A stretch of DNA of 5,607 nt from Hyphomicrobiales bacterium (GTDB lineage: Bacteria; Pseudomonadota; Alphaproteobacteria; Rhizobiales; JALURZ01), in NCBI GenBank assembly GCA_027058735.1, contig JALURZ010000054.1, positions 1 through 5,607 of the forward strand. Direction: 5' to 3'. Shown one piece after another: positions 1 to 5,607 of the stretch. The notes below the pieces were generated by a model. It saw only the letters and a list, made by a program, of their open reading frames with translations. It did not search any database and was not told where the DNA came from. The position numbers and the translations under genes are program-made. Position 1 is the first letter of the stretch. Each line of letters starts with the position of its first letter.

Positions 1-1403
1 CCGCCCGCAAACCGCGATCGGAAAATACCCGCACCGCCAGGCCGGCGGCCGCGAGCCCCGGCACCCTGCCGCTGGTTCTGGCCGCCGGCGCGGGTGCGTT
101 CATCTTTCTGGTCGCCGTGCTCGCCGTCCGGCTGACCGCGCCCGACGCGGTTCGCACCGATGCGGGCCTGTCCCAGGCGCTGGCCCGCCTTGCCGGCCAG
201 ATCGACGCCCTGGAAAGCCGGATCGACCGGCGCCCGGGCGCGGATGCCGCCGGGCAGGCCGCCGTGCCCGGCATTGAAGACATCCGCAAGGCCAGCGAAG
301 CGGCGCGCCAGATGGCGCTCAAAACCACCGAACGGGTGGATGCCCTGGCGGCAAGGCTTGATGCGTCCGGCGGCGGCGGGGCATTGCCCGCGGACGGGGC
401 GCTGCGGGCGCGGCTGGTGAAACTCGAGGCGGCCGCCGGCGATCTGCGCCAGGCGCTGTCGCGGGTGCAGTCGGACCTGTCGGGCGTGGAAAACGTTCTC
501 AAGGACGCCAGCAACCGCACCGGCGCGCCGGCGCTGCCCGCCGACATCACGCTCAAGCTTGAACAACTGGCCGCAAGGCAGCGGAAACTCGAAGCCGGCC
601 TTCCGGCCCAAAGGCCGGATTCAGCGGGCGCGGACGCGGTGCAGCGGAAACTGGCGGAACTTGAAACGAAATTGCGAAACCTGCCGCCGGCTCCCGACCT
701 TGGGCCGATCAGGCGGCAGATCGCCGGTCTGGCCGAGCGGCTGGCGCGCCAGGAACGATCGCGGCCCGCCGATAGCGCGCCGGCGGTAAAACAGCTCACC
801 GCGCTGTCGCGCACGCTGCAGGAGACCCTCGCCGGCACCCGCGCCGAACTCGACGCGGTCCGGCGCGCCAACCGCGCGATCGTGGTGCTGGGCCTCGGTC
901 AGCTGGAACGCTCGGTGCGCGCCGGACACCCGTTCGATCGCGATCTGGCGCTCATCGAAGTGGTGGTGCGCGATGTCGCGCCGCTGGTCGCGCTGGCCAA
1001 ATTCGCAAAAACAGGGGTGGCCTCACAGGAGCGTCTGGAACGCCGGTTCGCGGCACTGGGAAAACCCGGCGCCGGACAGCCGGGCGGCGAACAGACGGGG
1101 TTTGTGGAGCGGCTGGTGCGCCAGGCGGGTTCGCTCGTGCGCATTCGCAAACAGGGACAGCCGCAACAGGATGTCCGCACCGCCGGCCCCCTCGCGGCGA
1201 TCGCTGCGCCCTTGCGCGCCGGCAGGCTTGATGAGGCGCTCAGCGCGGCGGAAAAGCTCGATGAAACCCTGTATTCGGGGCTTGGCCCGTGGCGCCGGGC
1301 GCTGCGCGACCGGCTCGAGGCGATCGCTCTGGTTGGCGAGGCGCGCCGTAAACTGATGGCGGTCCATGGGCCGGAGAACACGACGAAGGCTGCACAAGAG
1401 TGA
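1..1403 (+). CDS. Mitofilin/Mic60-like inner-membrane coiled-coil protein (5' partial)
   Basis: The frame is open from position 3 to the TGA at 1401-1403, giving 466 visible residues, so the true start lies upstream of the window. A GTG at 117 is not credible as a start because it falls inside the membrane segment. In order, the visible protein has a basic, Pro/Ala-rich tail (residues 1-21), one hydrophobic segment (about 22-44, LPLVLAAGAGAFIFLVAVL), a long Ala/Leu/Arg/Glu-rich stretch with heptad-like spacing that suggests coiled coil (about 55-300), and a C-terminal mitofilin-type region (about 308-450; bases ~924-1355) with GHPFDRDLALIE, FAKTGVASQERLERRF and LRAGRLDEALSAAEKL followed by a conserved-looking W. 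This is the architecture of alphaproteobacterial Mic60 homologues, which are anchored in the inner membrane with the coiled coil in the periplasm and, by analogy with mitochondrial MICOS, shape membranes. The position directly before hemY supports the call. Older annotations may call such proteins HemX-like. The family is fairly sure; the precise role is inferred. Confidence 0.85.
   Translation, partial: ARKPRSENTRTARPAAASPGTLPLVLAAGAGAFIFLVAVLAVRLTAPDAVRTDAGLSQALARLAGQIDALESRIDRRPGADAAGQAAVPGIEDIRKASEAARQMALKTTERVDALAARLDASGGGGALPADGALRARLVKLEAAAGDLRQALSRVQSDLSGVENVLKDASNRTGAPALPADITLKLEQLAARQRKLEAGLPAQRPDSAGADAVQRKLAELETKLRNLPPAPDLGPIRRQIAGLAERLARQERSRPADSAPAVKQLTALSRTLQETLAGTRAELDAVRRANRAIVVLGLGQLERSVRAGHPFDRDLALIEVVVRDVAPLVALAKFAKTGVASQERLERRFAALGKPGAGQPGGEQTGFVERLVRQAGSLVRIRKQGQPQQDVRTAGPLAAIAAPLRAGRLDEALSAAEKLDETLYSGLGPWRRALRDRLEAIALVGEARRKLMAVHGPENTTKAAQE
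1396..1400 (+). promoter_or_regulatory. Ribosome binding site for hemY
   Basis: AAGAG lies 7 nt before the ATG at 1408, inside the last codons of the mitofilin-like gene. The 4-nt gap between that gene's TGA and this ATG, with no room for a promoter, suggests translation coupled to the upstream gene in one transcript. Confidence 0.5.
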
Positions 1404-1407
1404 CTGA

Positions 1408-2949
1408 ATGATCCGGTTTGTCATACTTTTCGTTGTTCTCAGCGCGGTTGCCGCCGGTATCGCGTGGTTTGCGGACCGCCCTGGTGATGTCTCCATTTCC
1501 TGGCTCGGCTACGAGATCGAGACCAGCGTCATGGCGATGGCCGCCGCGATTCTTATTGTCTTCGCGGCACTTGGTGTGCTGTGGGCGGCATTGCGCGCCG
1601 TGCTGGGCACGCCGGGGGCCGTTCTCGATTATTTCCGGCTGCGCAAGCAGCGCCGCGGCCTTGATGCCCTGTCGAAAGGCATGATCGCCATAGGTGCTGG
1701 CGATGCGCGCGCAGCCGTTCGTCATGCGGGCGAAGCCGGACGGCTGATCTCCAGCGAACCACTGGTGCAGTTGCTCAAGGCCCAGACCGCCCAGATCCAG
1801 GGCGACAGTGTGCGCGCGGTGCGTGTTTTCGAGGCGATGTTGCAGTCGCGTGAAACCGAGCTGCTGGGTCTGCGCGGCCTGTATATTGAGGCTCAGCGCA
1901 ATAACGATCCCGACCTTGCCCGCGGCTATGCCGCGCGTGCCTCGAAAATCAATCCGGCGCTGCCCTGGGCCTCCGGCGCGCTGCTGCGGCTGCAGTCGGC
2001 CCGGCGGGATTGGGCCGGCGCGGAACAGACCGTGCGCGATGAGCAGAAATACAAACTCATCAGCAAGCCCGAAGCCAGCCGCAAGCGCGCCGTGCTGCTG
2101 ACGGCGCGGGCGATGGAGGCGGAGGACAGCGCGCCCGACGAGGCGCTGGAACTGGCCCTCAGGGCGCACAGGCTGGCGGGCGATCTGGTTCCCGCGGCGG
2201 TTCTCGCCGGGCGCCTGTCACCGGACCGGATGAGCCTGCGCAAGGCGAACCAGGTGCTGGAGAAAACCTGGAAGGCGAATCCCCATCCCGATCTCGCCGA
2301 GGTTTATGGCGATCTGCAGCCGGGCATATCGCCGCGCCAGCGCCTCAGGCGGGTGAAAACGCTGGTGCGCAAGGGTGGCGGCGGCGAGGAGGGCGATATC
2401 GCCATTGCGCGCGCCGCGATCGAGGCGCGTGCCTGGGGTGAGGCGCGCGGCGCGCTGGCGGATCTGGTGGCGCACAATCCCGCCGTGCGGGTGTGCACTA
2501 TGATGGCCGAAATCGAACAGGGGGAGAGCGGGGACGAAGGCCGGGTGCGCGAATGGCTGGCGCGCGCGGTGCGCGCGCCGCGCGATCCGGCCTGGATCGC
2601 CGATGGGCTGGTCTATGAGGACTGGGCGCCGGTATCCCCGGTGAGCGGCGCGCTGGACGCGTTTGAGTGGAAAGTGCCGGCGCGCGGACAGGCCTCCGCG
2701 CCGCGCGAAGCGATCACGAGCACTGTGAGCAAACGGCCCGAACGCAACCAGCAGGCCGCGCGCCAGCCCTCAGACGGCCCGGAGCAGAAGGCGGCCACCG
2801 ATTCCGGCGGGGGGAAAGGCCCCGCGCCGCGCGAGACGGCCGGTGAAAAGCAGACGGTGTTCGTTGCCCCGCGCCCGCCCGACGATCCAGGCCAGGACGC
2901 GGACCCGCGCCGGGCCAGACGCTGGTATCACGCACTGCTGCCCGGCTAG
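1408..2949 (+). CDS. hemY: HemY_N / TPR-repeat inner-membrane protein of the haem cluster
   Basis: This is a 513-residue protein. Two hydrophobic segments (about residues 2-21 and 42-65) flank a short loop containing FADRPGDVSISWLGYEIET, the usual start of the HemY_N domain. A helical, TPR-like region of short Ala/Leu/Arg-rich repeats follows (about 90-385). Then comes the block PAWIADGLVYEDWAPVSP with LDAFEWKVP (394-424), which is typical of alphaproteobacterial HemY. The last ~90 residues are Pro/Gly/Gln/charge-rich and probably disordered, ending RRARRWYHALLPG. Family members are encoded next to haem-synthesis genes, but their biochemical role is unsettled. This is not the protoporphyrinogen oxidase called HemY in Bacillus. 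The ATG at 1408 is preferred because it has an AAGAG ahead of it and begins the first membrane segment. The TAG stop (2947-2949) uses a TA target copy plus the first base of the IS remnant; the stop would survive loss of that element. Confidence 0.88.
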   Translation: MIRFVILFVVLSAVAAGIAWFADRPGDVSISWLGYEIETSVMAMAAAILIVFAALGVLWAALRAVLGTPGAVLDYFRLRKQRRGLDALSKGMIAIGAGDARAAVRHAGEAGRLISSEPLVQLLKAQTAQIQGDSVRAVRVFEAMLQSRETELLGLRGLYIEAQRNNDPDLARGYAARASKINPALPWASGALLRLQSARRDWAGAEQTVRDEQKYKLISKPEASRKRAVLLTARAMEAEDSAPDEALELALRAHRLAGDLVPAAVLAGRLSPDRMSLRKANQVLEKTWKANPHPDLAEVYGDLQPGISPRQRLRRVKTLVRKGGGGEEGDIAIARAAIEARAWGEARGALADLVAHNPAVRVCTMMAEIEQGESGDEGRVREWLARAVRAPRDPAWIADGLVYEDWAPVSPVSGALDAFEWKVPARGQASAPREAITSTVSKRPERNQQAARQPSDGPEQKAATDSGGGKGPAPRETAGEKQTVFVAPRPPDDPGQDADPRRARRWYHALLPG

Positions 2950-2957
2950 AGCAGATT
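2945..2957 (+). repeat. Left end / inverted repeat of the IS630 remnant with TA target copy
   Basis: GCTAGAGCA (2945-2953) is the exact reverse complement of TGCTCTAGC at 3271-3279. The overlapping AGCAGATT (2950-2957) is the reverse complement of AATCTGCT at 3263-3270. The TA at 2947-2948 is the proposed target copy, and it also supplies the first two bases of the hemY stop codon. Confidence 0.7.
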
Positions 2958-3275
2958 TAAAGAACGTTGAATCGGTTTGAGGATTCCCTTTTTGGCCTAC
3001 CTCTGATTCACTGGTGTCCTGATTCTCATTCGGGAGATCGCTATCGAAGCTGCCGGGGCGACGCTTCGGTATCTGCCCGCTTATTCGCCGGATTTCAATC
3101 CGATCGAAAACGCCCTCTCAAAACTCAAGGCGCGGCTGCGAAAGGAAGCGGCAAGAACCATCGACGACCTTTGGGACGCGATCGCCGTAGCCATCGACAC
3201 TTTCACGCCGCACGAATGCAAAAACTATTTCGCCGCTGACCGGTATGACCACGATTAAATCGAATCTGCTTGCTC
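2949..3275 (+). mobile_element. Internally deleted IS630-family insertion sequence remnant (327 bp)
   Basis: This stretch fills the gap between two convergent genes. It is bounded by related inverted ends: GAGCAGATT from 2949, and GAGCAAGCAGATT read leftwards on the minus strand from 3275. A TA lies directly outside each end (2947-2948 and 3276-3277), and IS630/Tc1-type elements insert at and duplicate TA. The interior holds the end of an IS630 transposase (about 3040-3258, plus strand). Complete family members are roughly 1-1.2 kb, so most of the element, including the N-terminal transposase half and the first two catalytic aspartates, is missing. Base composition is lower in GC (57% and 53% in the lines 3001-3060 and 3061-3120 by count) than in the neighbouring coding DNA. 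The exact left-hand deletion junction cannot be placed; it lies somewhere between about 2990 and 3021. The element cannot move by itself but might be mobilised by a complete relative elsewhere in the genome. Confidence 0.8.
3040..3258 (+). pseudogene. IS630-family transposase, C-terminal fragment
   Basis: Frame 1 encodes about 72 residues that match the end of IS630 DDE transposases: AIEAAGATLRYLPAYSPDFN, then PIENALSKLKARLRK, RTIDDLWDAI, FTPHECKNYF, and the stop TAA at 3256-3258. The E of NPIE is the third catalytic acid of the DDE triad; the two catalytic aspartates and the N-terminal helix-turn-helix region are absent. The frame is closed upstream by a TGA at 3004-3006 and has no ATG, GTG or TTG start before the homology begins, so it is unlikely to be translated on its own. 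A frame-3 ORF starting at TTG 2967 overlaps it but has unrelated sequence across the conserved part and is not a gene. Confidence 0.85.
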
Positions 3276-3279
3276 TAGC
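3263..3279 (-). repeat. Right end / inverted repeat of the IS630 remnant with TA target copy
   Basis: Read on the minus strand from 3279 this is GCTAGAGCAAGCAGATT. It matches the left end except that AGCA is tandemly repeated (AGCAAGCA), a 4-bp difference that makes the inverted repeats imperfect. The TA at 3276-3277 is the second target copy and forms part of the minus-strand stop codon of the dehydrogenase gene. Confidence 0.7.
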
Positions 3280-4153
3280 GCGTGGGCACCGGCGTGTCGC
3301 CGCGATAGTCGTAGAACCCGCGCTGCGTCTTGCGCCCCAGCCAGCCGGCTTCCACATATTTCACCAGCAGCGGGCAGGGCCGGTATTTGGTGTCGGCAAG
3401 CCCTTCATAGAGCACCTGCATGATGGACAGGCAGGTATCCAGCCCGATGAAATCGGCAAGCTGCAGCGGCCCCATGGGATGATGGGCGCCAAGCCGCATG
3501 GCGGTATCGATCGATTCCACCGAACCCACGCCTTCGTAGAGCGTATAGACGGCCTCGTTGATCATCGGCAGCAAAATGCGGTTGACCATGAAGGCGGGAA
3601 AGTCCTCTGAAACCGCGATCGTCTTGCCCAGCTTGTCGACGAAGGCGGTGATGGTGGCAAAGGTGCTGTCGTCGGTGGCGATGCCGCGAATGAGTTCGAC
3701 CAGTTCCATCGCCGGCACCGGATTCATGAAATGCAGCCCCATGAACCGTTCGGGCCGGTCAGTGGCCGCAGCCAGCCGGGTAATGGAAATCGAGGACGTG
3801 TTGGTGGTCACGATGGCGTCGTCGCGCATCAGCGGGCAGAGTTCAGCGAAGATCTGCCGCTTGACCGCCTCTTCCTCCGTGGCCGATTCGATGACCAGAT
3901 CGACCTCGCTCAGCGCATCAAGCGCTTCGGCGACGGCAATGCGGGCAAGCGCCCCCTCGCGCTGTTTTTCGGTAATTTTCTTCCTTGCCACCAGGCGCGC
4001 CAGATTGCCGTTGATGCTCGCAAGGCCGGCCTCAATGCGTTCGCGGGTGATATCATGAAGCGCCACATCGAACCCGGCCACGGCGCAGACATGCGCTATG
4101 CCGTTGCCCATCTGTCCTGCGCCGATCACGCCGATTTTCTGTATTTCCATCAC
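3275..4153 (-). CDS. hbdA: 3-hydroxybutyryl-CoA dehydrogenase (NAD-dependent)
   Basis: The product oxidises (S)-3-hydroxybutyryl-CoA to acetoacetyl-CoA with NAD in the cytoplasm, or runs in reverse. It has 292 residues, the usual length for the single-function HBD/PaaH family. An N-terminal Rossmann fold carries GAGQMG (residues 11-16), with D34 after the second strand as the likely adenosine-ribose contact. The catalytic residues are in place: S120 in NTSS, H141 in HFMNPVP, E153 in VELI and N191 in MVNRI, with the same relative spacing as S137, H158, E170 and N208 of human HADH. The C-terminal helical dimer domain includes HHPMGPLQLADFIGLD and ends GRKTQRGFYDY. The start is either GTG 4153 or the adjoining ATG 4150; ATG 4150 is preferred, with a weak AGG about 9 nt upstream. 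It lies 45 nt after etfA on the same strand, so it is probably co-transcribed with etfBA. Its TAG stop uses a TA copy and the end base of the IS remnant. The symbol could equally be paaH or fadB-like. Confidence 0.93.
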   Translation of the reverse strand: MMEIQKIGVIGAGQMGNGIAHVCAVAGFDVALHDITRERIEAGLASINGNLARLVARKKITEKQREGALARIAVAEALDALSEVDLVIESATEEEAVKRQIFAELCPLMRDDAIVTTNTSSISITRLAAATDRPERFMGLHFMNPVPAMELVELIRGIATDDSTFATITAFVDKLGKTIAVSEDFPAFMVNRILLPMINEAVYTLYEGVGSVESIDTAMRLGAHHPMGPLQLADFIGLDTCLSIMQVLYEGLADTKYRPCPLLVKYVEAGWLGRKTQRGFYDYRGDTPVPTR

Positions 4154-4198
4154 CTGTCGCCTGTATTTCCCGCGCCGCGCTGCGGCCTGAACGGGCCA

Positions 4199-5134
4199 TT
4201 ACAATACCTTTTCCAGTTCCGCCTCAAGCTCCGGCACGGCGTCGAACAGATCGGCCACCAGCCCATAATCGGCGACCTGGAAGATCGGCGCCTCTTCATC
4301 CTTGTTGATCGCCACGATCACCTTTGAGTCCTTCATGCCTGCCAGATGCTGGATCGCGCCGGAAATGCCCACCGCGATATAGAGATCCGGCGCCACCACC
4401 TTGCCGGTCTGTCCGACCTGATAGTCATTGGGCACGAAACCGGCATCGACCGCCGCGCGGCTGGCGCCAAGCGCCGCACCCAGTTTGTCGGCGACACGTT
4501 CCAGCATGGCGAAATTGTCGCCCGACTGCATGCCGCGCCCGCCCGAAATGACGATGCTGGCGGAGGTGAGTTCCGGGCGGTCGGATTTCGACAGTTCCTG
4601 GCCCACATAGGCGCTGATGCCGGGGCCGTCGGGCACGGCGATTTTTTCGATCGCCGCCGATCCGCCGCCGCCCGCGGCGGCGAACGCCGTGGCACGCACG
4701 GTAATGACTTTCTTGGCATCCGACGATTCCACGGTCTGGATGGCGTTGCCGGCATAGATCGGGCGTTCGAACGTGTTTGCATCCCTGATGGCGGTGATTT
4801 CGGAGATCTGCGCCACGTCCAGCAGGGCGGCGATGCGGGGCATGAAATCCTTGCCCGTGGTGGTGGCCGCCGTGATCAACACGTCATAGGAGTCCATAAG
4901 CGGCACGATCAGCGCGCTCAGGTTTTCGGCCATGGGATGGGCGAGCAGGTCGTCATCGGCGAGCAGCACCCTGGCCACCCCGTCGATGGCGCCGGCGGCC
5001 TTGGCAACGCCCTCGCAGTCCTTGCCGGCGACCAGCACGTGCACATCGCCCAGCTCTTTCGCCGCGGTTGCCGCATTCAAGGTCGCACCCTTGAGCTCCG
5101 CATTGTCGTGATCCGCGACCAGCAAGACGGTCAT
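4199..5134 (-). CDS. etfA: Electron transfer flavoprotein subunit alpha
   Basis: This is the FAD-binding large subunit of the soluble ETF heterodimer, which takes electrons from acyl-CoA and other dehydrogenases and passes them to ETF:quinone oxidoreductase. It has 311 residues, the normal length. The N-terminal domain (about 1-185) begins MTVLLVADHDNAELKGATLN. The C-terminal FAD domain contains SGGRG (197-201), SRAAVDAG (225-232), GQTGK (241-245) and the ETF-alpha signature beginning LYIAVGISGAIQH (251-263) and running to AIN (275-277). R226, T243 and H263 fall where human ETFA has R249, T266 and H286, which contact the flavin (constant offset of 23). The ATG at 5134 overlaps the etfB stop as ATGA and has AGGAG 7 nt upstream, so translation is probably coupled. 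The pairing and lengths fit the mitochondrial-like, non-bifurcating ETF group; that grouping is inferred. Confidence 0.96.
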   Translation of the reverse strand: MTVLLVADHDNAELKGATLNAATAAKELGDVHVLVAGKDCEGVAKAAGAIDGVARVLLADDDLLAHPMAENLSALIVPLMDSYDVLITAATTTGKDFMPRIAALLDVAQISEITAIRDANTFERPIYAGNAIQTVESSDAKKVITVRATAFAAAGGGGSAAIEKIAVPDGPGISAYVGQELSKSDRPELTSASIVISGGRGMQSGDNFAMLERVADKLGAALGASRAAVDAGFVPNDYQVGQTGKVVAPDLYIAVGISGAIQHLAGMKDSKVIVAINKDEEAPIFQVADYGLVADLFDAVPELEAELEKVL

Positions 5135-5607
5135 CCGATTACTCCTGCTTCATTCTTCAGCTTGTCCACCAGTTCGGCCACGGTCTCAACGATAACGCCG
5201 GCTTTGCGCCCTTCGGGCTGCGCCGTGTCGAGCACCTTCAGGCGCGGTGCGGCGTCGACGGGAAAGTCGCCTGCCTGTTTTTCATCAATGGGCTTTTTCT
5301 TCGCCTTCATGATGTTGGGCAGCGAGGCATAGCGCGGCTCGTTCAGGCGCAGATCGGTGGTGATGACCGCCGGCAGGTTCAGCTTCACGGTCTGCAACCC
5401 GCCGTCGATTTCACGCACCACCTCCACGGCGTCCTTCGCGAGCGTGATCCTGGAGGCGAATGTGCCCTGCGGCCAGCCCAGCAGACCGGCCAGCATCTGC
5501 CCGGTCTGGTTGCTGTCGTCGTCGATCGCCTGTTTGCCCAGAATGATCAGGCCGGGCTTTTCCTCATCGGCGATGGCGTTCAGGATTTTTGCCACCGCAA
5601 GGGGCCC
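5131..5607 (-). CDS. etfB: Electron transfer flavoprotein subunit beta (5' partial)
   Basis: The frame is open from the window edge (5607) to the TGA at 5131-5133 and gives 158 residues. The family is about 249 residues long, so roughly the first 90 are off the right edge; a GTG at 5595 is internal, since the preceding residues GPLA continue the conserved GPLAVAKIL stretch. The visible part has the AMP-binding segment GKQAIDDDSNQTGQMLA, then GWPQGTFAS, the ETF-beta signature VVREIDGGLQTVKLNLPAVI, and the dehydrogenase-docking loop LNEPRYASLPNIMKAKKKP, whose Leu corresponds to human ETFB L195. The C-terminal arm (ending LVDKLKNEAGVIG) wraps around the alpha subunit in known ETF structures. It is the upstream gene of etfB-etfA-hbdA, and the promoter should lie to the right of the window. 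Confidence 0.95.
   Translation of the reverse strand, partial: GPLAVAKILNAIADEEKPGLIILGKQAIDDDSNQTGQMLAGLLGWPQGTFASRITLAKDAVEVVREIDGGLQTVKLNLPAVITTDLRLNEPRYASLPNIMKAKKKPIDEKQAGDFPVDAAPRLKVLDTAQPEGRKAGVIVETVAELVDKLKNEAGVIG
5142..5146 (-). promoter_or_regulatory. Ribosome binding site for etfA, inside etfB
   Basis: On the minus strand AGGAG lies 7 nt before the ATG at 5134, within the last codons of etfB. It fixes the etfA start and shows that etfA can recruit ribosomes itself in addition to coupling through the ATGA overlap. Confidence 0.7.

Noticed and set aside
117..119. GTG as the start of the mitofilin-like gene
   Set aside because: The frame is open to the window edge and this codon falls inside the single membrane segment, preceded by a basic tail typical of the family, so the real start lies upstream of the window.
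1240..2169. A 309-codon open frame on the minus strand across the mitofilin/hemY junction
   Set aside because: It is antisense to two well-supported genes in GC-rich DNA where long shadow frames are common, its product resembles no family I know, and it crosses a gene boundary without regard to it.
2969..2995. GAATC...GATTC small inverted repeat followed by CCCTTTTT, considered as a hemY terminator
   Set aside because: The stem is only 5 bp with an 8-nt loop and low GC, it lies inside the IS end, and the T-run is 4 nt past the stem; I cannot support it as a terminator.
2967..3239. A 90-codon TTG-started frame within the intergenic region
   Set aside because: It overlaps the IS630 transposase fragment in the wrong frame; only the short SHSG stretch looks transposase-like, and that fits a frameshifted remnant, not a new gene.
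4174..4186. GCCGC-GCT-GCGGC stem-loop between etfA and hbdA
   Set aside because: The 5-bp stem is short and has no T-run on either strand; such hairpins are expected by chance in DNA this GC-rich, and the gap is inside an operon.
4346..5332. A 328-codon open frame on the plus strand opposite etfA and etfB
   Set aside because: It is antisense to two conserved flavoprotein genes; the composition (His/Gly/Arg-rich) is what the reverse complement of GC-rich codons gives.
1..5607. CRISPR array, tRNA/rRNA genes, toxin-antitoxin or defence genes
   Set aside because: No regularly spaced repeats, no tRNA- or rRNA-like segment and no small gene pair was seen; the window is filled by the five genes and the IS remnant.

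Overview
The window is GC-rich with densely packed genes and looks like a chromosomal piece from an alphaproteobacterium, probably of the Hyphomicrobiales/Rhizobiales or a neighbouring order. The reasons are a mitofilin (Mic60)-type membrane coiled-coil gene lying directly upstream of a HemY_N/TPR gene, a layout typical of the alphaproteobacterial haem cluster, and mitochondrial-like ETF subunits next to a 3-hydroxybutyryl-CoA dehydrogenase gene. Assignment below class level is inference.

Layout. Positions 1-1403 (+) hold the 3' part of the Mic60-like gene, whose start lies before the window. It is followed 4 nt later by hemY at 1408-2949 (+). These two inner-membrane proteins form the downstream end of an operon whose earlier genes (hemC and hemD in many relatives) would lie off the left edge. 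From the right edge, on the minus strand, come etfB (3' part, 5131-5607), etfA (4199-5134, overlapping etfB by 4 nt in an ATGA) and a 3-hydroxybutyryl-CoA dehydrogenase gene (3275-4150/4153). These three form a fatty-acid/butanoyl-CoA oxidation operon: ETF carries electrons from acyl-CoA dehydrogenases towards the quinone pool, and the dehydrogenase performs the NAD-dependent step of beta-oxidation or of acetoacetyl-CoA/polyhydroxybutyrate metabolism.

The two operons converge. The 325 bp between their stop codons is a decayed, internally deleted IS630-family element (2949-3275) that keeps both ends and the last ~72 transposase codons. It sits at a TA whose two copies, each with the first base of the element, form the TAG stop of hemY on one strand and of the dehydrogenase gene on the other. 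Removing the element and one TA would leave GGCTAGCG, in which the two convergent genes would have stops overlapping in one CTAG. This is the most interesting observation here. I see no CRISPR, RNA gene, defence system or undescribed gene system; apart from the IS remnant the window is ordinary core-genome content.
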